From JBFIHF01 sp964411125 (GTDB lineage Bacteria; Myxococcota_A; Bradymonadia; Bradymonadales; Bradymonadaceae), in the NCBI GenBank assembly GCA_964411125.1, contig CAYPJU010000030.1, positions 1 through 64,000 of the forward strand: a DNA stretch of 64,000 nt, given 5' to 3'. Both the position numbers and the translations under genes were made by a program. A model generated the notes under the pieces. That model saw nothing but the letters and a program-made list of their open reading frames with translations. It made no database searches and was not told where the DNA came from. Of this stretch, positions 34,029-49,007 are shown one piece after another (position 1 is the stretch's first letter; each line of letters begins with the position of its first letter).

Positions 34029-35663
34029 GTGATTGTAATCAACGACCTCACCGTCGCGCACGGTGCCCGCACCCTCTTCGCCGACGCCACCATCACCTTC
34101 TCCCCGGGCCACAAGTACGGCATCGTCGGGGCGAACGGGTCCGGAAAGTCGACCCTCATGCGGGTCATCGCCGGCGACGAAGAGCCCACCTCGGGGACCG
34201 TGACGATTCCGCTGAAGACCCGCGTCGGCGTCCTCCGCCAGGACCATTTCCAGTACGAAGACACGCCGATTCTCGACGTCGTCATGATGGGACACGCCGA
34301 TCTCTGGGAGGCGATGGTCGAGAAGGACGAGATGCTCGAGGCAGCAGCTACCGACCCCGAGGCCTTCGACGCCGAGCGGTTCGGCGACCTCGAGGACGTG
34401 GTCCTCGCCAACGACGGGTACGGGTTCGAAGCGCGGGCCGCCGACATCCTCGAGGGGCTCAACATCGGGACCGAGGTCCACCGCGAGCCGCTCTCCGTGC
34501 TCAGCGGAGGGTACAAGCTTCGCGTGCTGCTGGCGCAGACTCTCGCGAGCAACCCGGACGTGTTGCTGCTCGACGAGCCGACGAACCACCTCGACATCGA
34601 ATCGATCGCGTGGCTCGAGCAGTTCTTGCTCGACTACCGGGGCTGTGTCCTCGTCGTCTCGCACGACCATCGATTCCTCGACGCGGTCTGCACCGAAATC
34701 GTCGACGTCGACTACGAAATGGTCACCGAGTACACCGGCAACTACTCGCAGTTCGAGGCCGCCAAAGCGCTCGACCGGGAGCAGAAAGAGGCGCTCATCG
34801 AGAAGCAGGAGGCCGAGATCGCGCAGCATAAGGCGTTCGTCGAGCGCTTCCGCGCGAAGGCAACCAAGGCCCGCCAGGCGCAGAGCCGCGCCAAGCAGAT
34901 GGAAAAGATCGACGTCGTGGAGCTGCCACGCAGCTCGCGCCGGTTCCCGAAGTTCAAATTTGGCGCCGAGCGCGATACCGGCCGTGTAGTCGTCGAGGTA
35001 GACGGAGTCTGCAAGGCGTTCGAAGACAACGTCGTGCTGCGCGACGTCTCATTCACCGTGATGCGAGGTGATCGCGTCGCGATCATCGGGCCGAATGGAA
35101 TCGGCAAGTCCACATTACTCAAGATCCTGGTCGGCGAGCATCGCGCCGATGCTGGCGAGGTCGAGTGGGGACATGCGGCCGAGCCTGGGTACTTCAGCCA
35201 GGATCAGGGGGAGATGTCGGGGTCGGAGGAAGCGTCGATTCACGACTGGCTCTGGGATTTCTGCCCCCAACAGCCGACCGGCTTCGTGCGCGGAAAGCTG
35301 GCCGAAATGCTCTTCGGCAAAGACGACGTCGACAAGAAGATCGGCAACCTTTCAGGCGGCGAAATGGCTCGGATGGCGTTCGCTCGACTCGGCATCCAGA
35401 AGCCCAACGTGCTCGTCCTCGACGAGCCGACCAACCACCTCGACCTGGAGGGCATCTCGGCGCTCGCCGACGGGCTCGCCAGTTATCCGAACGCGATGCT
35501 CTTCGTCTCCCACGACCGCTGGTTCGTCGGGAAACTCGCCACCCGCATCATCCACATTCGCCCCGACGAAGTGATCGATTTCCCCGGCAACTACGAGGAG
35601 TACCTGCGCTGGCGCTCCGAACGGGGCATGGACACGTTCGCCAACGAGGCCACGGTGCGGTGA
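34029..35663 (+). CDS. ybiT: ABC-F ATPase, YbiT type
   Basis: A 544-residue soluble protein with two ABC ATPase domains. Walker A motifs are GANGSGKS (34-41) and GPNGIGKS (near residue 350). Signatures are LSGGYK and LSGGEMAR, and both Walker B ends read LLLDEPTNHLD or VLDEPTNHLD. A charged coiled linker (about 240-310) joins the domains. No membrane span is present. Sequence and length agree with E. coli YbiT. ABC-F proteins bind the ribosomal E site and rescue or adjust translation; some branches give antibiotic resistance. The start is GTG at 34029. Confidence 0.92.
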   Translation: MIVINDLTVAHGARTLFADATITFSPGHKYGIVGANGSGKSTLMRVIAGDEEPTSGTVTIPLKTRVGVLRQDHFQYEDTPILDVVMMGHADLWEAMVEKDEMLEAAATDPEAFDAERFGDLEDVVLANDGYGFEARAADILEGLNIGTEVHREPLSVLSGGYKLRVLLAQTLASNPDVLLLDEPTNHLDIESIAWLEQFLLDYRGCVLVVSHDHRFLDAVCTEIVDVDYEMVTEYTGNYSQFEAAKALDREQKEALIEKQEAEIAQHKAFVERFRAKATKARQAQSRAKQMEKIDVVELPRSSRRFPKFKFGAERDTGRVVVEVDGVCKAFEDNVVLRDVSFTVMRGDRVAIIGPNGIGKSTLLKILVGEHRADAGEVEWGHAAEPGYFSQDQGEMSGSEEASIHDWLWDFCPQQPTGFVRGKLAEMLFGKDDVDKKIGNLSGGEMARMAFARLGIQKPNVLVLDEPTNHLDLEGISALADGLASYPNAMLFVSHDRWFVGKLATRIIHIRPDEVIDFPGNYEEYLRWRSERGMDTFANEATVR

Positions 35664-35729
35664 CGGGCGGTGGGGGTACCCCCCACGCTCTACGCCGAGT
35701 TCAGGCGCCGCCGAGCGGCCCCCTCCCGT

Positions 35730-42139
<6,410 letters not shown>

Positions 42140-42143
<4 letters not shown>

Positions 42144-43777
42144 GCTCTTCCTCTCGGCAGGACGGCCAACAGGTCGTCCGGATATGCGGGTTTGACGAGG
42201 TGCTCGTCGAACCCTGCTTCTTCTGCGCGTTTACGGTCTGCGGGGCCGCCGTAGCCGGTCATCGCGATCAACTTCGGCGTCCCGTCCTTCATCTCTTCTC
42301 GAATCTTCATCGCGGCTTCGTAGCCATTCATCCCGGGCATTCCGACGTCCATCAGGACGACGTCGGGGCAGAACTTCGTCACCAGTTCCACGCCGCGCTC
42401 GCCGTCCTCGGCGATCTCCACGTCGTGCCCCCAGGCTTCGAGCAAGCTCTTGAGGAGGGACCGAACGTCCCCATCATCGTCGATCAGCGCGATCCGCAGG
42501 GGACTGTCGCTCTCCCCGACGCTCAGTGGCAACGGCGTGATCTGGGCGGGGCGTTTCGGCGCGATCACCCGCGGCAACCTCACCTCGAACTCACTTCCCT
42601 TCCCCGGACCTTCGCTGCTCGCCTGAATCTCTCCACCGTGCAGTTCGACGATCCGACTCGCGACCGTCAACCCCAGACCGAGCCCACTGCCCCCCGGCGT
42701 CTCCTGGGCGAACAGGTCGAAGATGCGATCGAGCTGTTCGGAACTGATCCCGCGCCCGTCATCACTCACCTTGAAGACCACGTGGTCGCCGTCGACCTTC
42801 AGTTCGGCGCGGATGTTGCCCCCCTCGGGGGTATAGCGTACCGCATTGTGGATCAAGTTGGACATCACCTGGGTCAGGCGCACCGGATCCCCCTCCACGT
42901 AGGCCGACTCGCTCGGCCCCTCGTAGCTGAACGACTGCTCGCGCTCGCCCACGACGAACTGATGCGTGTCAGCCGCGCTCTGCGCGGCGTCCCGCAAGTC
43001 GAACTCCATCATGTTCATCGCGACCTTTCCGCGGGAAATGCGGGAGACGTCGAGGAGATCGTCCACGAGCCGAGTCAACTGCTTCGCCTGTCGGGTCATC
43101 GAGCGGTGCGACTCGACGAAACGCTCGCTGGGGAGGCCGAGCTCGCTCATCAGCCCAAGCCCCCCCACGATGGAGGCGAGCGGATTTCGCAACTCGTGCG
43201 CCAGGATCGCGAGAAACTCGTCTTTCCGTCGGCTCTCCTCACGGAGCTGGTCGGCTTCCCACCGTTGCCGCTCCTCCTGCAGTTTACGCGCGGCTTCGCG
43301 CCGCTCCATCGCCCGCAACTGCTCCGTCTGCCTGACGATCTCACTCTTTCGATCCTGCAGCGTCACGAAGACCGACGCCTTCGCCTTCAACACCTCCGGA
43401 ACGATCGGCTTGAAGAGAAAGTCGACGGCGCCCAGCGAGTAGCCGCGCAAAACGTCGAGGTCGTCACGAGTGTTCGCGGTAATGAAGATGATGGGGACGT
43501 GCGCGTTGCGCCCGCGAGAGCGGATCAACTCGGCGGTCTCGAAGCCGTCCATTCCGGGCATTTGGACGTCGAGCAGGATCAGCGCGAAGTCGCGATGGAG
43601 GAGGCAGCGGAGCGCTTCGCGGCCCGACCGAGCCGTCACCAGACGACGCTCCAGATCCCCCAGCGCCACCTCGATGGCGGTGAGATTCGCCGCGTCGTCG
43701 TCCACCACCAAAATATCGCGGGCGGGGCCGGACTCGGACTCTTCGTGGAGGCCGGGGGTGTTCACGCGATGGTCCAT
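42140..43777 (-). CDS. Receiver-kinase-receiver hybrid signalling protein
   Basis: A 545-residue soluble protein. The N-terminal receiver (about 22-140) has the acceptor Asp in LLDVQMPGMDG. A coiled coil leads to HisKA with AHELRNPL, then HATPase (GRGISSEQ and GLGLGLTV boxes), then a C-terminal receiver (about 425-540) with Asp in LMDVGMPGMNG. It can in principle receive and pass phosphate by relay. It has no sensor domain of its own, so it probably works with the poly-HAMP kinase encoded next. The ATG at 43777 is preferred; a GTG at 43858 is possible. Confidence 0.88.
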
Positions 43778-43879
43778 GCGGTCCGCTCGTTGCTCTCGCG
43801 CCCGTGTGGACGTGGAAAGATGACTTCTTGGGGAGACCCGAGCCGAGAAGGTGAGCACAGATCGGGCCTCGACAAAACG

Positions 43880-43920
43880 AAAAAAGACCGCTCGCCCCCC
43901 GAGCGTCGAGCGGAGCGGTC
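43880..43920 (-). terminator. Rho-independent terminator
   Basis: GACCGCTC (43886-43893) pairs with GAGCGGTC (43913-43920). On the minus strand the stem is followed directly by six T. It ends transcription of the exported coiled-coil gene (43946-44923) before the kinase pair. Confidence 0.85.
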
Positions 43921-43945
43921 ACCAAACCATTGCGTTTGCTCGGGA

Positions 43946-44923
43946 TCAGCGCAACGTGCCATTGAGACGATCAATTCTTTGCACCGCGCTCTCCAGCCGA
44001 TCCGCGGCTTCGCGGAACTCCTGAGGGCGCTCGGCGGCCCGCAGACGCAACAACTGATCCTGAGCATCGATCATCGCAGCGCGCATCTCCCGCACTCCCT
44101 CGACACCTCTGCCGACGAGTCGTTGGTCGATGCGTTGCAGGTTGTCGATCTCCGTGGCGAGCTGTCGCACGTGCAGCGAAAGTCCCTGGATCGCCTTGTT
44201 CGTCTCGAGACCGTCCGGGTCGATCCGTCCCGCCGTGCGAACGTCCAAGAGCGAATTCCCGATCTCGGAGCTCAGCGACTCGACGTTGTCCGCCCCGCGG
44301 GACGCGACCAGTTCGACCTCGTCCTCGTCCAGCTCGGCGAGCTGCGCGACCGAAATCTCGTCACCGGCACGGTGCCCGTTGATGAGCGACACGCCGACGG
44401 GATCCTCCACCGGAGCCCAGATTCGACTGTCCGCGTCACCGGCGACGGCGACGTCGTCATCTTCGAACGGCCGGCCCTTCACCGTCCGGTCGGGTTCGGG
44501 GAGCCGATTGCTCGAGTTGACCCCGGCGGTCGACGGTACACGCGACTTCTTGCGCGTCGTCTGGCGCTTCTTCACCACCGCGCGCGGGGCACGCGGTTTC
44601 TCGTCGAGCGACGTCCTCGACGACGTCCCCGACATCAGTTCGTCCGCGCCAGGGAGCCGCATCGGAGCCGTCTCGTACTCCACGGACTGCTCGATCACGA
44701 CCTCCTCTTCGTCTCCCAGCCGGTCCGTACTCTGGTCGTCCCCGACGATGTCGGTCGATCCCTCCGTGTCGACTTCGTTGATGTCCCCCGCGCGCTCGAG
44801 TTCCCGGTCGAGTGCGTCGTAGATCTCTATCTCGTCGGCGTCCGCGGAAGCCTGACCGACGGCCAGGGATGGGGACAATAGGAGGGTTACGGCTAGCGAA
44901 AATCCAGTGACAATGCGTTTCAT
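43946..44923 (-). CDS. Exported protein with C-terminal coiled coil, unknown function
   Basis: A 325-residue secreted protein. The signal peptide (about residues 1-24, ending AVGQA) is followed by a long acidic, disordered segment, a basic patch near residues 110-130, and a helical, coiled-coil region from about residue 225 to the end. No family is recognised. GAGGAGATAAAG precedes the ATG at 44923. A strong terminator ends the gene. Confidence 0.75.
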   Translation of the reverse strand: MKRIVTGFSLAVTLLLSPSLAVGQASADADEIEIYDALDRELERAGDINEVDTEGSTDIVGDDQSTDRLGDEEEVVIEQSVEYETAPMRLPGADELMSGTSSRTSLDEKPRAPRAVVKKRQTTRKKSRVPSTAGVNSSNRLPEPDRTVKGRPFEDDDVAVAGDADSRIWAPVEDPVGVSLINGHRAGDEISVAQLAELDEDEVELVASRGADNVESLSSEIGNSLLDVRTAGRIDPDGLETNKAIQGLSLHVRQLATEIDNLQRIDQRLVGRGVEGVREMRAAMIDAQDQLLRLRAAERPQEFREAADRLESAVQRIDRLNGTLR

Positions 44924-45012
44924 CTTTATCTCCTCGCCAAAAAGGGCGGGTCATCCATTCACATTCGAAACATTCTCAGTGCCACGAAACCGCGTGGCGC
45001 GGGCGACCAACT

Positions 45013-45708
45013 TCAGCGGGCCGCGAGCGCTGCACTCTCTTTCTGCACGACCGCGAGCGAGGTCCTCACCGAGGCTGCCCGCTGGTCGAACTCTTCTTTC
45101 GATTTCGCACGCTCCATCATCCGCACCTCCGCCCGAGCTCCCTCGAGACGCTCCTTCAGAGCTTCGGTCTTCTCGACGTCGCGGGGCTCATCCAGCTTGC
45201 GCTGGGCCGACTCGATGTTGTTCAGCTCGGTCTCGAGCGCGTCGAACTGCTCGTGAAGCGCCGCGAAACCCGCGTCGATCGCCGGATCGAGGCCGCTCTT
45301 GGCTTTCGCTTTCGCAGCCCGAACCTCACCGATGGTGCCGTTGATGACGTCGCGAAGCTGCCCGATGTAGCCCTGCCGCTGAGATATGTAGCGCCGCAGC
45401 ACGGTTGAGGAGACGCCGCTCAGCATCGCGGGGTCCGCGGGCTGACCGATCTCGGTCCGGAGCACGAGCGTCGAATCGGGGGCCGCCCCACGCTCACCCG
45501 GCTCGGTGTAAGCGGGAGGAGTCCCCTGAATCTCGTTGGTGCGGGTGAACTGTTCCCATTCGCTCATCTTGCGCTCACGGAGCACGGGCATCTCCACGTC
45601 GGAGGCGGACTCCGCCCCTGCCGTCGTGTTCGATTCCTGAGCGAGTGCGGGGGTTGCGAGTGCGCAAGAAGTGGCAAGCGCGGTGATCAATGCGGTCAGC
45701 GTCTTCAT
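45013..45708 (-). CDS. Exported coiled-coil protein, unknown function
   Basis: A 231-residue periplasmic protein with a signal peptide (about residues 1-23, ending PALAQ), a disordered Thr/Ser/Glu segment, then a long coiled coil rich in Glu, Arg, Leu and Ala from about residue 105 to the C-terminus. GGAGG precedes the ATG at 45708. It lies upstream of the exported protein at 43946-44923 with 89 bases between, and the two have similar architecture without clear sequence identity. Confidence 0.75.
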   Translation of the reverse strand: MKTLTALITALATSCALATPALAQESNTTAGAESASDVEMPVLRERKMSEWEQFTRTNEIQGTPPAYTEPGERGAAPDSTLVLRTEIGQPADPAMLSGVSSTVLRRYISQRQGYIGQLRDVINGTIGEVRAAKAKAKSGLDPAIDAGFAALHEQFDALETELNNIESAQRKLDEPRDVEKTEALKERLEGARAEVRMMERAKSKEEFDQRAASVRTSLAVVQKESAALAAR

Positions 45709-45883
45709 TTCAGCCTCCAAAAATCCATTTCGAACCAACGCCAATCATTCATTTCTGCGCGGCTCGCTTCCCACACAATGTGTACGCGAACCGACCACAC
45801 TCAAGCCGGAGAGGATCCACCGACCCCGGCGATCGCCCCGCGCCCGCGCCTCCACAACCCTTTCGCGCCCACGCCCCGCGAGG

Positions 45884-45900
45884 TAGAGTGAGTTCGCACA
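45884..45900 (+). promoter_or_regulatory. Candidate short-leader promoter -10 (TAGAGT)
   Basis: TAGAGT at 45884-45889 ends ten bases before the ATG of the MBL-fold gene. No well-placed Shine-Dalgarno sequence exists, so the mRNA should have almost no leader. Confidence 0.4.
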
Positions 45901-46670
45901 TGAAGAAGAAGAAGATCCTGCTCATCGTCGCGACGGTCCTGGGGGCCCTCCTGCTCGGCATCGCCGGGCTGCTCGCCGTGACCTTCGGGGACGTGAAACC
46001 CCTGGAGGACGGCGAGAGCTACGGCCGCATCGAGGTTGTGGCCGTGAACGGGTTCGTCGCGGCCTACCTCGTCGACGTCGGCGGGGGAAAGTTCGCCCTG
46101 GTCGATGCCGGAATCGACCCGGACGCGGCGACGATCATCGACCGCCTCGAGAAGCGTGGGGCGACCGCCCGGGACGTCGACGTGATCCTTCTCACTCACG
46201 GACATTCGGACCACGTGGGAGGAGCGAACGCATTTCCCGAAGCGAAGATCTACCTGCACGAGGGCGATCACGATCTCGCGGCAGGGAAAGTTGCGGCAAA
46301 GGGTCTCCTGACGCGGTTCACCAGCGCCGACCCGCCGGTGGTGGCGACCGAGGTCCTCAAAGATCGCGACGTCGTTCGGGTCGGCGAAGCGAACTTCCGT
46401 GTCTACCACACCCCGGGACACACACCGGGCACCGTCGTCTTCGTCCTCGACGGCGTGATGCTCATGGGTGACGCGGCTCAGGTCAGACCCGACGACACCC
46501 TCGCCCCTCCCCCCTCCATCCTCACCGACGATCCTGCCGTCGCCATCGAGTCGGTGCGGCGACTCGCCGCGACCCTGGAGCACGACAACGTCGTGATCGA
46601 ACGAATCGTCGGCGGTCATTCCGGGTCGACCGACCGAGTCGAAGCACTCGCCAACTTCACCGGCGAGTGA
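45900..46670 (+). CDS. Membrane-anchored metallo-beta-lactamase-fold hydrolase
   Basis: A 256-residue protein with an N-terminal membrane segment (about residues 6-28) and an MBL domain. The zinc motif is THGHSDHVGG (His100, His102, Asp104, His105), followed by HTPGHTPG and GDAAQ for the other ligands, and a late GGHSGS. Such enzymes hydrolyse varied esters, lactones or thioesters; glyoxalase-II-like activity is possible. The membrane anchor places the active site in the periplasm if the topology is N-in. Confidence 0.88.
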   Translation: MKKKKILLIVATVLGALLLGIAGLLAVTFGDVKPLEDGESYGRIEVVAVNGFVAAYLVDVGGGKFALVDAGIDPDAATIIDRLEKRGATARDVDVILLTHGHSDHVGGANAFPEAKIYLHEGDHDLAAGKVAAKGLLTRFTSADPPVVATEVLKDRDVVRVGEANFRVYHTPGHTPGTVVFVLDGVMLMGDAAQVRPDDTLAPPPSILTDDPAVAIESVRRLAATLEHDNVVIERIVGGHSGSTDRVEALANFTGE

Positions 46671-46775
46671 GCCTCGAAATACGAATGAGCTTGAAAGGGA
46701 GGTCGCGCCGCGCTCTTCGGGCGCGCAGGCCTCTGATCATTCGCGCTCGGCCCTTCGAGCGAACCTCACAGAGAA

Positions 46776-46802
46776 AGGCCCGCGGGGAAACCCTGCGGGC
46801 CT
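46776..46802. terminator. Convergent terminator hairpin
   Basis: AGGCCCGC (46776-46783) and GCGGGCCT (46795-46802) pair around GGGAAACCCT-like bases. It sits between the convergent MBL gene and the 41-residue membrane peptide gene. No long T-run follows on either strand. Confidence 0.6.
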
Positions 46803-46857
46803 GCATGCTCGGCGAATCGTTCCAAAGTGGGGGGGCGTTTCGCCCCGGCCCTCCTCG

Positions 46858-46983
46858 TCAGGCCAGAATCTGCGCGTTCGTCACGAAGTAGACTACGGCG
46901 ACCATGACGACTACGAAGATGAGAACGCCAAAGAGATATTTGTCGTATGAGTCGGAGATGAGTGGCTTTTTCATTTTCGGCAT
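46858..46983 (-). CDS. 41-residue single-span membrane peptide
   Basis: A tiny gene with ATG at 46983 and GGAGG nine bases upstream. The product is 41 residues: a basic N-terminus with MPKMKKPLISDSYDKY, one membrane helix (about residues 17-34, rich in Val and Ile), and a short polar end. It has the look of a small membrane regulator or subunit. No family is recognised. It is followed by a hairpin terminator, which supports an independent transcript. Confidence 0.6.
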   Translation of the reverse strand: MPKMKKPLISDSYDKYLFGVLIFVVVMVAVVYFVTNAQILA

Positions 46984-47049
46984 GGTGAGACCTCCATTTT
47001 CCAGGCATTCATTGCATTCGAAGGTCAACGTAACCGCCAAAGCCGCGCC

Positions 47050-48024
47050 GTGAAGCAATCGATCACGACCTGGCCCGAAAGTGCGTGGGAGTCGCGGGCG
47101 CGCGGTCGCGCGCCCGAACGCTCCATCATCGAGCTTGCCCTCGCCGAAATCGGCCCCGTCACGGACGTCTCCACGCTCGCCGGGGGCCAAGCGAACACGA
47201 CTCTGCGCTGTGCAATCCGCGGGGACGACGACGTGGTCCTGCGCATCCTACGCCCGGGGAGAAGGACGGCGGTGGAGGCCGCGATCCTCGCACGAGCAGC
47301 GAACTTCGCGCCGATACCGGCGACACTTCACCGCGGCGAACTTCCTGATGGACGCGAATTCAGCGTAACCCGTTGGGTGCGGGGACGGCATCCCCACCAG
47401 ATCCTGGCGGCGGGGGACCCTGAACGCTCTGCGGCGATGGCCACCGAGCTCGGCAGGACGTTGGGTCGACTCTCGCATTGTCGTTTCGATCGAAACGGAC
47501 TGTTCGACGAAGGCCTCGGCTTCAGCCGGGCTTTCGACTCCGTCGGTCACTCGTTCCGAGATCTCATCCGCTGGAGCCTGCGGGACGGCAGAGCAGGTAA
47601 ACGAGTCGGCCCGTCGAGGGCAGCAGCACTATGGGAGTGGACCGAACGGGTCACGCCTGTGCTCGACGACCTCGACGGAGGCGTGCTGGTCCACGGGGAC
47701 TTCAAGTCGCCCAACATTCTGACGAGTCCCACCGGCGACGTCGTCGCTCTCCTCGACTGGGAGTTCGCTTCGTCGTTTCACCCCCTCCTCGACGTGGGCG
47801 TTTTCTTTCGTCATCGCGAGCTGTTCGACGCCGACTTCGAACGGAGATTTGCCGCGGGATTCGACGAAACGGCACCTCGCCCTCTCCCGCCGGACTGGAG
47901 GGCTCTTGCAACGATGCTCGATGTGATGAATCTAGTCGGGTTCTTGAACGCCCCCGCCGATCGGCCCGAGGCTTTTCGGTCGGTCATCGGGATCCTGGAC
48001 CGTACGCTTCGCGAGCTGCCATGA
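47050..48024 (+). CDS. Aminoglycoside phosphotransferase-family kinase
   Basis: A 324-residue APH/choline-kinase-fold protein. LAGGQANTTLR forms the nucleotide loop, VHGDFKSPNIL the catalytic loop (Asp near residue 217) and LLDWEF the metal motif. The family phosphorylates small molecules such as aminoglycosides, choline, homoserine or macrolides; a resistance role is not implied. The GTG at 47050 is used. Its stop overlaps the start of the next gene by four bases. Confidence 0.85.
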   Translation: MKQSITTWPESAWESRARGRAPERSIIELALAEIGPVTDVSTLAGGQANTTLRCAIRGDDDVVLRILRPGRRTAVEAAILARAANFAPIPATLHRGELPDGREFSVTRWVRGRHPHQILAAGDPERSAAMATELGRTLGRLSHCRFDRNGLFDEGLGFSRAFDSVGHSFRDLIRWSLRDGRAGKRVGPSRAAALWEWTERVTPVLDDLDGGVLVHGDFKSPNILTSPTGDVVALLDWEFASSFHPLLDVGVFFRHRELFDADFERRFAAGFDETAPRPLPPDWRALATMLDVMNLVGFLNAPADRPEAFRSVIGILDRTLRELP

Positions 48025-48923
48025 ATGTCGACGAACTGAAACACCGCTTCGAAACCCCCGAGAGTTATCGATGGGTCCCGCTCGGCGCTCTGCGCGCCGG
48101 CGAATTCCTCGCATGCATCGACGGTCGGCACGACGACTGCGTCATCGCGGGACCCGGTGGCGACACCGGCGAGCTCATCGTGCTCCTCGCGGCGCTCGAG
48201 CTGAAAGGTGCGCGCTTCGACGAGGACCACGTGGGGCGAATCCTCGCCGCCACGATGGACTGGCACCCCCGATTCTACATGCACACGGACGAAGCCTCGG
48301 TCTCCGCGCTCGGCGAAGCGCTCGCGGACGACAGTCGGTTCGCTTCGGCCGTGGACCCCCTGTCCGTCGACAGCGTCGCCCGCCTGTTGCAGCGTACCCC
48401 GGAAGGCCTGCGCGAAGCGCTTCTCGAGTATGTCGTCAGGCCCGAGTTCGTGGGCTGCGGTCATCTGCAGACGATGTTGCGTTCGCCCGAGAAGTATCGC
48501 CTTCGAGGTGAACTCGTCGCGAGCGTGATGAGGGGATTCTTCCGCAGAATGTGGGACGGGGCCCCGAGCGCCCAGTACGTCGTCCTCGAGGGGGTTCACG
48601 AGGAGCGCGCGATCGTCGCGATCGAGGTCGACGGCGAGATCGACGAGGGTCTGTTCGTCCCCGCGATCGCCAACGACGGGCATGCCGGTCGAGTCTTCGT
48701 GAACCACGCCCCGGCGCGCGAGTATCTGCGGCGCAGCTTCCTCGACGTCCTTCTTCACGGCGGAATCGTACAGACCGACGACCCCGCGGGAGTGCTAGAG
48801 CTCGCCGCCGAGGTCGGAATGGGGCAGTTGGAGACGACCGCCAACACGCTCGCCCCCCATCTGCCCGTCTTCGTCTCGAGGTTCGGGGAGTCCCGGGCTC
48901 CCGAGATCCGACGCGCGAAGTGA
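48021..48923 (+). CDS. Conserved-looking protein of unknown function
   Basis: A 300-residue soluble protein. There is no signal peptide or membrane span. It is helical in the first two thirds, with a beta region near residues 190-250 (YVVLEGVHEERAIVAIEV). I recognise no domain. ATGA coupling to the APH-family kinase indicates a joint function. Codon use and GC content look like those of neighbouring genes. Confidence 0.7.
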   Translation: MNVDELKHRFETPESYRWVPLGALRAGEFLACIDGRHDDCVIAGPGGDTGELIVLLAALELKGARFDEDHVGRILAATMDWHPRFYMHTDEASVSALGEALADDSRFASAVDPLSVDSVARLLQRTPEGLREALLEYVVRPEFVGCGHLQTMLRSPEKYRLRGELVASVMRGFFRRMWDGAPSAQYVVLEGVHEERAIVAIEVDGEIDEGLFVPAIANDGHAGRVFVNHAPAREYLRRSFLDVLLHGGIVQTDDPAGVLELAAEVGMGQLETTANTLAPHLPVFVSRFGESRAPEIRRAK

Positions 48924-49007
48924 AGCGCACTCGTTGCACCAGGTATCTCCGTCCCGGAAGCTCTACGCTTCCGGCGACCGGGCCGATCTATCGCCAGGAG
49001 CGAACCG

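Noticed and set aside
35669..35686. GTGGGGGTACCCCCCAC inverted repeat as terminator between convergent ABC-F and kinase genes
   Set aside because: No T-run on either strand; too little support to annotate.
46667..46891. Small plus-strand open frame (74 codons) after the MBL gene
   Set aside because: It crosses a terminator hairpin, is Arg-rich and lacks a ribosome-binding site.
47050..48024. Antibiotic-resistance aminoglycoside kinase
   Set aside because: Only the general APH fold is visible; such proteins mostly act on other metabolites and there is no resistance context.
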